Assembly (NCBI RefSeq): GCF_947855115.1
Contig: NZ_CANTZW010000001.1
Span: 124,001 to 188,000 of the forward strand
Direction of reading: 5' to 3'
Source of the DNA: an uncultured Parabacteroides sp.
Lineage (GTDB): Bacteria; Bacteroidota; Bacteroidia; Bacteroidales; Tannerellaceae
Length of the DNA: 64,000 bases
Below are positions 44,183-53,041 of this stretch, piece by piece. Each line of letters starts with the position of its first letter. The stretch's first letter is position 1. The translations under genes were made by a program, and so were the position numbers. The notes under the pieces were generated by a model, which was given only the letters and a program-made list of their open reading frames with translations, did no database searches and was not told the origin of the DNA.

Positions 44183-47100
44183 ATGACAAAGAATGAATCT
44201 AAGCTATTATCCCTTCAAGGGATAGCTAAAGCCTCAGCGTTCTGTTTGCTGCTTTCCGCTTTTTCTGTAAACACCGCAATGGCCGTTCCCGCTTCCGCTA
44301 GCACGGTCGATGAAATCCAGGTAGTGCAGCAGGGCAAGAAGGTGACAGGTGTGGTGAAAGATGCCAATGGGGAGCCTATTATTGGAGCAAACGTGGTGGT
44401 AAAAGGTACTACAAATGGTACAGTTTCCGACTTTGACGGTAACTATACGATTGAGGGTGTATCTTCCAATGATGTGTTAGTTGTTTCTTATATTGGTTTT
44501 TTAACACAGGAGTTCCCTATCGGGAATCAATCATCCATCAATATCACATTAAGCGAGGATAGTCAAGCCTTGGATGAGGTAGTGGTAGTTGGTTATGGTA
44601 CGATGCGTAAATCAGACGTGACAGGATCTATCGCAACCACTAAAGGAGCAGATATCTTGAAAGCTCAGTCATTTAGCGCATTGGATGGTTTAAAAGGTAA
44701 AGCTTCTGGTGTGAACATTTTCTCTAATTCAGGTCAGCCAGGTGCAGAGATTCGTGTGTTGATTCGTGGTGTAAGTACGATTAATGCTTCTACAAACCCA
44801 TTGTACGTGGTCGATGGTGTCGTAATGGAAGACTTCCGTTTGTTAAATCCGAATGACATTGAGAGTATCGAGGTATTGAAGGATGCGTCTTCTGCAGCCA
44901 TTTATGGTGCCCGAGGCGCTAACGGTGTCATCTTGGTAACCACAAAACGAGGCAAAAAAGATGGCGAGGGTACAACCGTTTCTTATCAAGGATCCGTGAC
45001 ATTGGGCACAATGGCTCGTAAAATGGATCTTTTGAGCGCTTCACAATGGCAAGAAGCGTTCATGCTCGGATTGGAAAACTCAAATACTTATCATGGTACT
45101 AATTATTCATTGAACCGTGCGGATCATTTCACTGATAGACGGTACTTTGATGAAAATGGTAATGCAATTTATGATACGGATTGGCAAGATGAGGCAACTC
45201 GTACGGCTGTTTCGCATAATCATCAGTTGAATATCCAGCAAGCAGGTAAGAATTCCACAATGGGTGCCTTTTTGAATTATACGGATCAACAAGGTATCAT
45301 GTTGAATTCATACATGAAACGTTTGAACGCAAAAGTTGCATACGACGCAGATCCGACAAAATGGCTATCTACTTCCGTAAACTTATTAGTTAACCATTCT
45401 TGGGGAAATAACGTAGATCATGGTGATGGTTCTCAGAATGCGCTTCGTACAATGATTGAGATGCCGGCTTGGTATCCAGTTAGAAATACGGATGGAACAT
45501 GGGCGGATGATAATACCGCAGTTTTCCAAGACGTGGTGAAATATGCGGCTACTGCCGATAGAGAGGCTCAGATGGTTCGTTTCTCGTCAGAGGATGGTGC
45601 GAATCCCGTACACTTCTTAAACAGTGTTAAGCGTATGCAATACCGTACACAAATCTTCGGAAATCTCGCCTTAACATTCCATTTAGCTGAAGGTTTAGAT
45701 TTAAAAACTCAGTTCGGTATAGACCACCATAACAATACCAACCGTGAATATGGTCCACGTGATATACACGATTTCGGTAAAAGCGATCAAGGTAATGCTT
45801 ACCAATCAAACTCTAGTACTCTTTATTGGCAAGAGGAAACTTATTTGAACTATAATAAAGTATTTGGCGAACATCGCATTAACGCAATGGCTGGTTTGTC
45901 TTGGCAGGAACGCAAATATGAATCATTTGACGCAACTGCGAAAACCTTTGCGGATGATTACTACGGTTATTATAATATGGCCGCTGGAACACAGCGTCCT
46001 TCCGTAAGCTCTGATCACGATCGTTGGGCAATGAACTCTTACTTCTTACGTTTCGCATATACTTGGAAAGATCGTTACTCTGCGACAGTAACTGGTCGTT
46101 ACGATGGTTCTTCTAAGTTCGGTAAGAATAATAAGTACGCATTCTTCCCATCTGCGGGTTTAGCATGGAATATTTCTCAAGAAGATTTCATGAAAGACAA
46201 TAATACGATCAGTAACTTAAAGTTACATACTAGTTATGGTTTAATGGGTAACTCTGAAATTGGAACGTACGCTTCTTTGGCAACGATTGGGCAGGGTACA
46301 ACGGTTATTGGGGGCGAAACTGTAACTACTGCCTATCTCAGTAAAATGGCTAATAAAGATTTGAAATGGGAAAAGACCGCTCAATTTGATTTAGGCGTAA
46401 ACTTGGGATTGTTTAGAGATCGTTTGTCATTTGATGTATCTTATTATCGTAAATATACAAGCGATTTGCTTTATAGCCGTCCATTACCTTACTCAACAGG
46501 TTTCTCTGATATCACTGCCAATATTGGTGAAGTATCTAACCAGGGTATGGATTTAATGATTAATGCTACTCCTGTATTAAATCCAGAGTTCACATGGTCT
46601 TCTACCTTGAATTTAAATTACAACAAAAACCGGGTAGAAAAATTAGGTGCTAACGATGAGACGATCTGGAGTGATTGGGGTACATTGAAAGTAGGTGAAT
46701 CCTTATCTTCTTTTGGCGGTTATGAGTGGTTAGGTATTTATGACTCTGGAGATCAAATCGGACGTAGTAAGATCGCCACAGAGAAGACGATCTTAGGTAA
46801 AGGTTTGCCTGATTGGACTGGTAGTTTTATCAATAACTTCAGCTATAAGAATTTTGATTTAACGTTAGATATGCAGTTTGTATGGGGTGTAGAAGTACTA
46901 CAAGATTTCTTGCATTCAACTCAGTCTCGTTTCTTGACATCTGGTTTGTCTACGATCTTGACTGACGCTTGGACTCCAACAAATACAGACACAAACGTTC
47001 AAATGATCTATAACCGTCCTTATGGTGATGGCTATAGTGATCAGAATTTCAATTCTTCTTGGTTAGCGAACGGTTCATTTTTACGCTTAAACTTAGTTCA

Positions 47101-47323
47101 ATTAGGTTATACATTCGAACCATCTAGCTTGGAAAAAATAGGTCTGAAAGGTTTGCGTTTATACTTCAACGTAAATAATGCCTTTGTGATTTGTTCTAAG
47201 GACTTCAAGGGCTACGATCCTGAGGGTTCTTCTAAAGGTACCTCTACATGGGGACAAAATGTTATGTTCTTCGCCTATCCGAAGTCTCGTAACTTTACGT
47301 TTGGTGCAAATGTTACATTCTAA
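44183..47323 (+). CDS. susC: SusC/RagA-type TonB-dependent glycan importer, copy 1
   Basis: This 1046-residue outer-membrane protein has an export signal with a long N-region (hydrophobic core SAFCLLLSAFSV at 18-29). A carboxypeptidase-regulatory-like domain starts at about 54 (VTGVVKDANGEPIIGANVVV), with the TonB box near 131-140 (DEVVVVGYGT). Plug (DVTGSIATTKG, LYVVDGVVMEDF) and beta-barrel follow, ending in FTFGANVTF with terminal Phe. It imports oligosaccharides captured by the partner SusD encoded 15 bp downstream. There is no STN domain, so it is unlikely to signal to an ECF sigma factor. The first 30 codons are almost identical to copy 2. Confidence 0.95.
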   Translation: MTKNESKLLSLQGIAKASAFCLLLSAFSVNTAMAVPASASTVDEIQVVQQGKKVTGVVKDANGEPIIGANVVVKGTTNGTVSDFDGNYTIEGVSSNDVLVVSYIGFLTQEFPIGNQSSINITLSEDSQALDEVVVVGYGTMRKSDVTGSIATTKGADILKAQSFSALDGLKGKASGVNIFSNSGQPGAEIRVLIRGVSTINASTNPLYVVDGVVMEDFRLLNPNDIESIEVLKDASSAAIYGARGANGVILVTTKRGKKDGEGTTVSYQGSVTLGTMARKMDLLSASQWQEAFMLGLENSNTYHGTNYSLNRADHFTDRRYFDENGNAIYDTDWQDEATRTAVSHNHQLNIQQAGKNSTMGAFLNYTDQQGIMLNSYMKRLNAKVAYDADPTKWLSTSVNLLVNHSWGNNVDHGDGSQNALRTMIEMPAWYPVRNTDGTWADDNTAVFQDVVKYAATADREAQMVRFSSEDGANPVHFLNSVKRMQYRTQIFGNLALTFHLAEGLDLKTQFGIDHHNNTNREYGPRDIHDFGKSDQGNAYQSNSSTLYWQEETYLNYNKVFGEHRINAMAGLSWQERKYESFDATAKTFADDYYGYYNMAAGTQRPSVSSDHDRWAMNSYFLRFAYTWKDRYSATVTGRYDGSSKFGKNNKYAFFPSAGLAWNISQEDFMKDNNTISNLKLHTSYGLMGNSEIGTYASLATIGQGTTVIGGETVTTAYLSKMANKDLKWEKTAQFDLGVNLGLFRDRLSFDVSYYRKYTSDLLYSRPLPYSTGFSDITANIGEVSNQGMDLMINATPVLNPEFTWSSTLNLNYNKNRVEKLGANDETIWSDWGTLKVGESLSSFGGYEWLGIYDSGDQIGRSKIATEKTILGKGLPDWTGSFINNFSYKNFDLTLDMQFVWGVEVLQDFLHSTQSRFLTSGLSTILTDAWTPTNTDTNVQMIYNRPYGDGYSDQNFNSSWLANGSFLRLNLVQLGYTFEPSSLEKIGLKGLRLYFNVNNAFVICSKDFKGYDPEGSSKGTSTWGQNVMFFAYPKSRNFTFGANVTF

Positions 47324-47338
47324 TAGTCAATCAATCAC

Positions 47339-49003
47339 ATGAAAAAAGTAAAATATTTAGTATACGGTGCAGTGAGTCTTCTCACCTTAGTTACTCCGGC
47401 TTGTTCTGATTTCTTGGAGGAAGAGCCATTAGACTTGAAAACAGATGGTCAGTTTTGGACTTCTGACACTGATGCGGAGTCTGCGGTAAATATGGTTTAT
47501 TATAGTGGTGTTCCTTATTTGTATGGGGGACGTAACACTGGTTGGCAACCTACTCGGTTAATGTATAATGGATTATTGTCTGGATTGTTCACAGACGATA
47601 AGAAGGATGGTGATTTTTCTGCAAATATGGAGACTATGAATGTCACTTTCCAGACCGTAGCAAATGAAGTAGGTGAGATTTGGCGTGAACCATATGTTAG
47701 CATTAACCGTTGTAACGTAATTGACAAGCGTTTACCAGAGATGGTAGCTTCAGGTATTATTTCTGAGGAACGTAAAAACGAGTTACTTTCTCAGGTTTAT
47801 TTCTTCCGCGCTTGGTCTTATTTCTTCTTAGTGAAAGAGTTCGGTTGTAAAGATGGAGAGGCACAAGATGGTGGGAATGGAGGAGTACCCCTAGTGTTGG
47901 AACCTTATGAGACTACTGATCCGGATGTCATCAATCAACCTCGTGCTTCTATTACAGCTGTTTACCAACAAATTGAGAAAGACTTGCTTGCAGCTATTGA
48001 TTATTTGCCTAACAAGACATTTGCTGATAATGGCTGTCGTGTGACAAAGCCTGCTGCACAAGCTTTGTTAGCTTCCGTCTATTTGCAATGGGCTGGTTAT
48101 CCCCTGCAAAATACCGAGATGTATGAGAAAGCTGCAAAAATGGCAGAGGCCGTGATTAACGGTACAGCAGGTCATACATTGGAAACGAGTGATGATTCAG
48201 GAGAAAATCAAATGAGTGCATTCAATAAAGTCAAGAATGATAAGACCTCTAAAGAGATTATCTATGCGATTGAGTATGAGCAGTCTCTAAACCGTGACAA
48301 TCCATATATCAATGCTTGCTTAACCAATCAGGCAACAGCATGGACAGAAGATGACGGATCGAAAGTTTTTGCAACCTCTGTATTAGCAAATATGTACCAT
48401 GCCAGCGATTATATATTGGATAGTTATGTAGAGGGTGATGTTCGTATTAAGGAGAAGAACTTTTTCTTTACAACTTATACCTCTGCCACTGGTAAAGAAT
48501 TCCATTGTAACCAATACGATAATTGGTTCTGGTATGAGGATTATGCTATGATTAATTCCAAAGGTAGTAGCTTAAATTTCCCTGTATTCCGTTTGTCTGA
48601 AATGTATCTGATCGCTGCAGAGGCTTTGTTGAAGCAATCTACTCCTAATGCGGCTAAGGCTAGATCTTATGTTGAGACAGTTCGTAAACGTGCCTTTACT
48701 GTGAATGGTGTGTTAAATGAAGGATATAGTCTACCTGCAACAATTACGATTGATGATGTATTGACGGAACGTTTGCATGAACTTCCATTGGAATTAAAGA
48801 TTTGGGATGACATCCGTCGTAATCGCTTGTATCCGCAATTACAATCAGACAATAGTCTGAAATGGGTAGATATCACCACTGCTCAAACTTACAATAAGCG
48901 TGATAATAAGTCCTTCAAGGAAAATACGCACATGTTGCTTTGGCCGATACCACTAAGCGCTATGGAGCGTAATCCGAACTTGTCACAAAATCCAGGATAT
49001 TAA
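47339..49003 (+). CDS. susD: SusD/RagB-type glycan-binding lipoprotein, copy 1
   Basis: This 554-residue protein has lipobox TPAC (Cys22) then SDFLEEEPLD, a standard SusD start. TPR-like blocks include VYFFRAWSYFFLVKEFG near residue 150 and PVFRLSEMYLIAAEALLK near 420, and the family end LWPIPLSAMERNPNLSQNPGY is present. It sits on the cell surface and delivers glycans to the SusC partner. It is translated from the same message as susC copy 1, and a hairpin (49045-49072) follows 41 bases after its stop. Confidence 0.95.
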   Translation: MKKVKYLVYGAVSLLTLVTPACSDFLEEEPLDLKTDGQFWTSDTDAESAVNMVYYSGVPYLYGGRNTGWQPTRLMYNGLLSGLFTDDKKDGDFSANMETMNVTFQTVANEVGEIWREPYVSINRCNVIDKRLPEMVASGIISEERKNELLSQVYFFRAWSYFFLVKEFGCKDGEAQDGGNGGVPLVLEPYETTDPDVINQPRASITAVYQQIEKDLLAAIDYLPNKTFADNGCRVTKPAAQALLASVYLQWAGYPLQNTEMYEKAAKMAEAVINGTAGHTLETSDDSGENQMSAFNKVKNDKTSKEIIYAIEYEQSLNRDNPYINACLTNQATAWTEDDGSKVFATSVLANMYHASDYILDSYVEGDVRIKEKNFFFTTYTSATGKEFHCNQYDNWFWYEDYAMINSKGSSLNFPVFRLSEMYLIAAEALLKQSTPNAAKARSYVETVRKRAFTVNGVLNEGYSLPATITIDDVLTERLHELPLELKIWDDIRRNRLYPQLQSDNSLKWVDITTAQTYNKRDNKSFKENTHMLLWPIPLSAMERNPNLSQNPGY

Positions 49004-49044
49004 TAGAATCTTGATTAATGTTTAAGTAATTCAATACAAATAGA

Positions 49045-49072
49045 GAAGGTATGGCAATTGAGCTATACCTTC
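49045..49072 (+). terminator. terminator after susC/susD copy 1
   Basis: GAAGGTAT (49045-49052) pairs with ATACCTTC (49065-49072) and is followed by CCTTTTGTT. It separates the susCD message from the GH92 gene, which has its own -7 box TACATTTG at 49144-49151. Confidence 0.7.
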
Positions 49073-49233
49073 CCTTTTGTTATAAATCTTATAAATAATA
49101 TAAATTAATAAAGACTTAATCGGACAGTTACCTATAAAAAGAATACATTTGTAACAATGTACAGATTAAGTTATGGCAACATCTGAAAATGTCATCAAGA
49201 ATAAGTCTTATTATTACAAATAATCTATATATA

Positions 49234-51504
49234 ATGAAACACATTCTTTTATCTTTATGCCTCATGTCAGGAATAGGGTTTGGGGTATCGGCCCAGAAAG
49301 CTGATCTTACCCAATACGTGAACACCTTACAAGGTACCAACTCTAAGTTTGAGTTGACTCGTGGAAACACCTATCCAACCACGGCTTTGCCTTGGGGAAT
49401 GAACTTTTGGACACCACAAACCGGTCTTAATCGTGACGGATGGATTTATCAACATTTCAAGGATTCTATTCGAGGATTCCGCCAAACCCACCAATGTAGT
49501 TCTTGGACGAATGATTATGCGGCTTTTTCATTAATGCCTGTGACAGGAGAATTAGTAGTAGATCAATATAAGAGAGCTGCACGGTTCAATCATAAGAATG
49601 AAATAGCTCGTCCGGATTATTATAAAGTCACCTTGGACAACAAGATAACAACCGAAATGTCACCAACAGAGCGTGGAGTTCATTTCCGTTTCTCGTTCCC
49701 TGGTCGTGGCGATTCATACGTAGTAATCGATGCAAATAACGGAGGAAGTTACGTGAAGATACTTCCAGAAGAACGCAAGATCATCGGTTATGACCGTAAT
49801 GCAAACCATAGTGTTCCAAAAAACTTTACAAATTATTTCGTGATAGAATTTGACAAACCATTTGTCTCTTATGGAACATGGACTGGACATGAAGGTACGT
49901 TAGCGACCGGAAACAAAGAAGTGACACATGACTATGCGGGAGCGTATATCCAATTCAAGAAAGGAACAAAAGTACAAGCCAAAGTAGCCTCTTCTTACAT
50001 CAGTTTTGAACAAGCAGAATTTAATTTGCGCAAGGAACTTGGCGATTACTCAAAGATAGAACAGACACGTGCCGCCGCAAAAAAAGCATGGAACGAGGTC
50101 TTGGGTAAAGTTCAAGTAGAAGGAGGTTCCGAGGAATTGAAGGCTACGTTCTACTCTTGCTTCTTCCGCTCTATGTTATTCCCCCGTAAGTTCTATGAAC
50201 ATGATGAAGCCGGAAACCCAATCTATTATAGCCCTTACGATGGTAAGATACATGAAGGGGTAATGTATACAGATAATGGCTTCTGGGATACATTCCGTGC
50301 ACAGTTCCCATTGAATGCTATCTTACATCCTGATTTTCACGGTAAATATATCAAAAGTTTATTTGATGCTTACGATCAAAGCGGTTGGTTGCCGTCTTGG
50401 TCTTTTCCCGGTCAATCTGGAGGTATGATTGGTAATCATGCTTTATCATTGATCGCAGATGCATGGGCAAAGGGATTTCGAGACTATGATCCTAAACATG
50501 CGATGAAAGCTATGGTACATGAAGTAACAGGTAAAGGTCCTGCAGGACCTGCTAATGGTAGAGACGGATGGAAAGATTATTTCTTCTATGGTTATGTTCC
50601 TTATCCAGATGTTCGTGAAGCTACTGCCAAGACATTGGAATATTGTTACGATGACTGGTGTGCAATGCAATTTGCGAAAATGACAGATCAACCTTTTTAC
50701 GAGAAACTTTTCAAGAAACAAATCTACAATTATAAGAATGTATATGATTCTTCTTCTGGTTTCATGCGTGGTCGTCAGAATGATGGTAACTGGTGTCCTA
50801 ACTTCGATCCGGCAGAGTGGGGTGGTCCTTTCACAGAAGGATGTGCATGGCATTACCAATGGTCAGTATTTCACGATATCCAAGGATTAATAAACTTAAT
50901 GGGAGGAGATAAGCCTTTTATCGCCAAATTGGATTCTGTATTTACCGTATCCAATGATTTCAAAGTAGGTACTTATGGACGAGTAATCCATGAGATGGCA
51001 GAGATGAAAATGATTAATATGGGGCAATATGCGCATGGCAATCAACCTATCCAACATATGGTTTATTTATATAATTATGCAGGTGAACCTTGGAAAGCAC
51101 AAAAATGGGCCCGTAAGATTATGAATGACCTATATGATGCAAGTCCAAATGGTTATCCAGGAGATGAGGATCAAGGACAAACATCTTCTTGGTACGTAAT
51201 TAGTGCAATGGGATTATATTCAGTTTGCCCAGGTACAACTGAGTATGTAATCGGTAGCCCGATATTTCCGAAGATGACGATCCAATTAGAGAATGGTAAG
51301 AAATTGGTGATTGAAGCAGAAAACAATAGTCCAGAGAATGTTTATATCCAATCTGCCTCATTAAACGGTAAGCCTTTTAGTCGTAACTATCTAGAGTACG
51401 ATGAATTGATGAATGGCGGCGTGATTCGCTATCAGATGGGAAATAAACCCGCGAAGAACAGAGGAACGGCACCTGCTGATCGTCCATTCTCTGTAAGCAA
51501 ATAA
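49234..51504 (+). CDS. GH92 family alpha-mannosidase, copy D (susCD-linked)
   Basis: The start is set at the ATG at 49234 (756 residues), which begins a signal peptide MKHILLSLCLMSGIGFGVSA; an in-frame upstream ATG is not followed by a signal. Markers: TLQGTNSKFELTRGNTYPTT, LPWGMNFWTPQTG, NGFWDTFRAQFPL and YPGDEDQGQTSSWYVISAMG. It is closest in look to copy C. A -7 box TACATTTG (49144-49151) gives a leader of about 75 bases, so it can be expressed apart from susCD. It ends in a hairpin at 51544. Confidence 0.93.
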   Translation: MKHILLSLCLMSGIGFGVSAQKADLTQYVNTLQGTNSKFELTRGNTYPTTALPWGMNFWTPQTGLNRDGWIYQHFKDSIRGFRQTHQCSSWTNDYAAFSLMPVTGELVVDQYKRAARFNHKNEIARPDYYKVTLDNKITTEMSPTERGVHFRFSFPGRGDSYVVIDANNGGSYVKILPEERKIIGYDRNANHSVPKNFTNYFVIEFDKPFVSYGTWTGHEGTLATGNKEVTHDYAGAYIQFKKGTKVQAKVASSYISFEQAEFNLRKELGDYSKIEQTRAAAKKAWNEVLGKVQVEGGSEELKATFYSCFFRSMLFPRKFYEHDEAGNPIYYSPYDGKIHEGVMYTDNGFWDTFRAQFPLNAILHPDFHGKYIKSLFDAYDQSGWLPSWSFPGQSGGMIGNHALSLIADAWAKGFRDYDPKHAMKAMVHEVTGKGPAGPANGRDGWKDYFFYGYVPYPDVREATAKTLEYCYDDWCAMQFAKMTDQPFYEKLFKKQIYNYKNVYDSSSGFMRGRQNDGNWCPNFDPAEWGGPFTEGCAWHYQWSVFHDIQGLINLMGGDKPFIAKLDSVFTVSNDFKVGTYGRVIHEMAEMKMINMGQYAHGNQPIQHMVYLYNYAGEPWKAQKWARKIMNDLYDASPNGYPGDEDQGQTSSWYVISAMGLYSVCPGTTEYVIGSPIFPKMTIQLENGKKLVIEAENNSPENVYIQSASLNGKPFSRNYLEYDELMNGGVIRYQMGNKPAKNRGTAPADRPFSVSK

Positions 51505-51543
51505 GCTATTATTCTTTTTAGACGGGTAATAACTGATGGAATG

Positions 51544-51575
51544 AAAGGGAAGGATGAGCGATCATTCTTCCCTTT
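51544..51575 (+). terminator. terminator of GH92 copy D
   Basis: AAAGGGAAGGATGA (51544-51557) pairs with TCATTCTTCCCTTT (51562-51575), with a GCGA loop and CTTTC after it. The sequence nearly repeats the hairpin at 52981-53012. Confidence 0.85.
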
Positions 51576-51684
51576 CTTTCTAACATATCATCACAAGAAC
51601 AGTATTACTATAAAACCATTCCCAAACTCGAATTATGCTTGTTCCCAAAGCCAAATAATCTTTGCATTAAAAGGGATGAATATT

Positions 51685-51753
51685 AAATTGCTTTCTGCTA
51701 TAAACAAAAAAACGCCAAAATTGCTTTCTGCTATAAACAATTCGTTATATTTG
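51685..51753 (+). promoter_or_regulatory. promoter with two 23-bp direct repeats before the ATPase gene
   Basis: A 23-base sequence containing TTGCTTTCTGCTATAAACAA occurs identically at 51685-51707 and 51718-51740, 33 bp apart. The second copy supplies the -33 TTG (51721), and the -7 box TATATTTG follows at 51746-51753. Transcription should start near 51760, so the message is almost leaderless. The repeats look like sites for a regulator, possibly autoregulation. Confidence 0.7.
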
Positions 51754-51767
51754 CGAATATAAAAAAT

Positions 51768-52967
51768 ATGGTTATGGAGCGTTTAATAGAAATGTACAGA
51801 AAGAAACTGCGTTTTTCCTCTACCGCATTTATCAGGAGCATAATGTACGAAATTAACTGGGATGCCCGGTTAATCGGTATAAAAGGTGCTCGAGGAGTAG
51901 GTAAAACCACCTTGTTGCTACAACATATCAAACTGAACTTTCCGCAAGATGATCGGGTATTATATGTCAGCTTAGATAATATCTATTTCTCGGACAATCG
52001 GTTATATGATTTTGCGGATCGCTTCGTTAAACGTGGAGGTACACGATTGTATTTAGATGAGGTACATAAATATCCTCATTGGAGCCAAGAGCTAAAAAAT
52101 ATATATGATGATATGCCGGAGTTACAAATCATTTTCACCGGTTCTTCTTTATTGGAGATCTTGAATTCGAGAGCTGATTTGAGCCGAAGAGCAATCGTAT
52201 ATGAAATGCAAGGTCTGTCGTTCAGGGAATACTTGAACTATAACCTTCAAACCTCATTCCCTGTCATGCGTTGGACCGATCTTCTCCAAGAGCATACATC
52301 GCTAGCGGAGAATGTGGTGGCTTCCATAAAAGTGCTCGAACACTTTCCTCGTTATTTACGGCATGGTTATTATCCTTATTACAATGAGTTGCCGGATTTA
52401 TATCCGCAGCGTGTGGAAGAAGTTGTCAATATGACATTAGAGGTAGAATTACCACAATTAAGGGGGGTAGATATCTCTTATTTGCCTAAAATAAAACAGT
52501 TATTATTAATTATCTCTGAGTCGGCACCTTTTATACCAAATATCAGTAAGCTCAGCGAAAGAATCGGTATTACGAGAAATGCCTTATTGACTTATTTAAG
52601 TGTATTGGCAGAAAGTAAGTTGACTTATAATCTACTAAAATCATCTTTTGGCATCTCCCGCTTACAAAAACCAGACAAGATCTATTTGGAAAATACGAAT
52701 CTGATGTATGTTCTTTCTCCCATGGAAGCGAATATTGGTAATGTAAGGGAAACCTTTTTCGCAAATCAATTAAAAAAATCACATCAGGTAACCATGAGTA
52801 AAGTCAGTGATTTCTTGGTAGACGGAACTTATACGTTCGAAATTGGTGGTAAACGAAAGGATGGCTCTCAGATAGAAGGAATACCCAATAGTTTCATCGT
52901 GGCAGACGACATAGAGATTGGATTTGGCAATAAGATCCCATTGTGGATGATGGGATTTTTATATTAG
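51768..52967 (+). CDS. AAA ATPase of the AAA_14/DUF4143 type
   Basis: This 399-residue protein has Walker A GARGVGKTT near residue 45, Walker B RLYLDEVHKYPHW near 95, and sensor-1 IIFTGSSLLEI. A winged-helix region follows (ISKLSERIGITRNALLTYLSVLA near 260) and a C-terminal part with TYTFEIGGKRKD, a PD-(D/E)XK-like remnant. Such ATPases are widespread in Bacteroidetes, are often variable between strains, and have no settled role. Low GC, its own repeat-bearing promoter and a position between two convergent glycan units suggest insertion. Met1 or Met3 (51774) may start it. Confidence 0.85.
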   Translation: MVMERLIEMYRKKLRFSSTAFIRSIMYEINWDARLIGIKGARGVGKTTLLLQHIKLNFPQDDRVLYVSLDNIYFSDNRLYDFADRFVKRGGTRLYLDEVHKYPHWSQELKNIYDDMPELQIIFTGSSLLEILNSRADLSRRAIVYEMQGLSFREYLNYNLQTSFPVMRWTDLLQEHTSLAENVVASIKVLEHFPRYLRHGYYPYYNELPDLYPQRVEEVVNMTLEVELPQLRGVDISYLPKIKQLLLIISESAPFIPNISKLSERIGITRNALLTYLSVLAESKLTYNLLKSSFGISRLQKPDKIYLENTNLMYVLSPMEANIGNVRETFFANQLKKSHQVTMSKVSDFLVDGTYTFEIGGKRKDGSQIEGIPNSFIVADDIEIGFGNKIPLWMMGFLY

Positions 52968-52980
52968 GGAAACTAAAAAG

Positions 52981-53012
52981 AAAGGGAAGAATGACCACTC
53001 ATCCTTCCCTTT
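52981..53012 (-). terminator. terminator of susC/susD copy 2, twin of the one at 51544
   Basis: AAAGGGAAGAATGA (52981-52994) faces TCATCCTTCCCTTT (52999-53012) across a CCAC loop. The single mismatch is a G-U pair only on the minus strand, so it was probably built for the leftward susD copy 2, but it may also stop the ATPase transcript. Confidence 0.8.
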
Positions 53013-53041
53013 CACGTCATCAGCTATTAAAATAAAAAATA

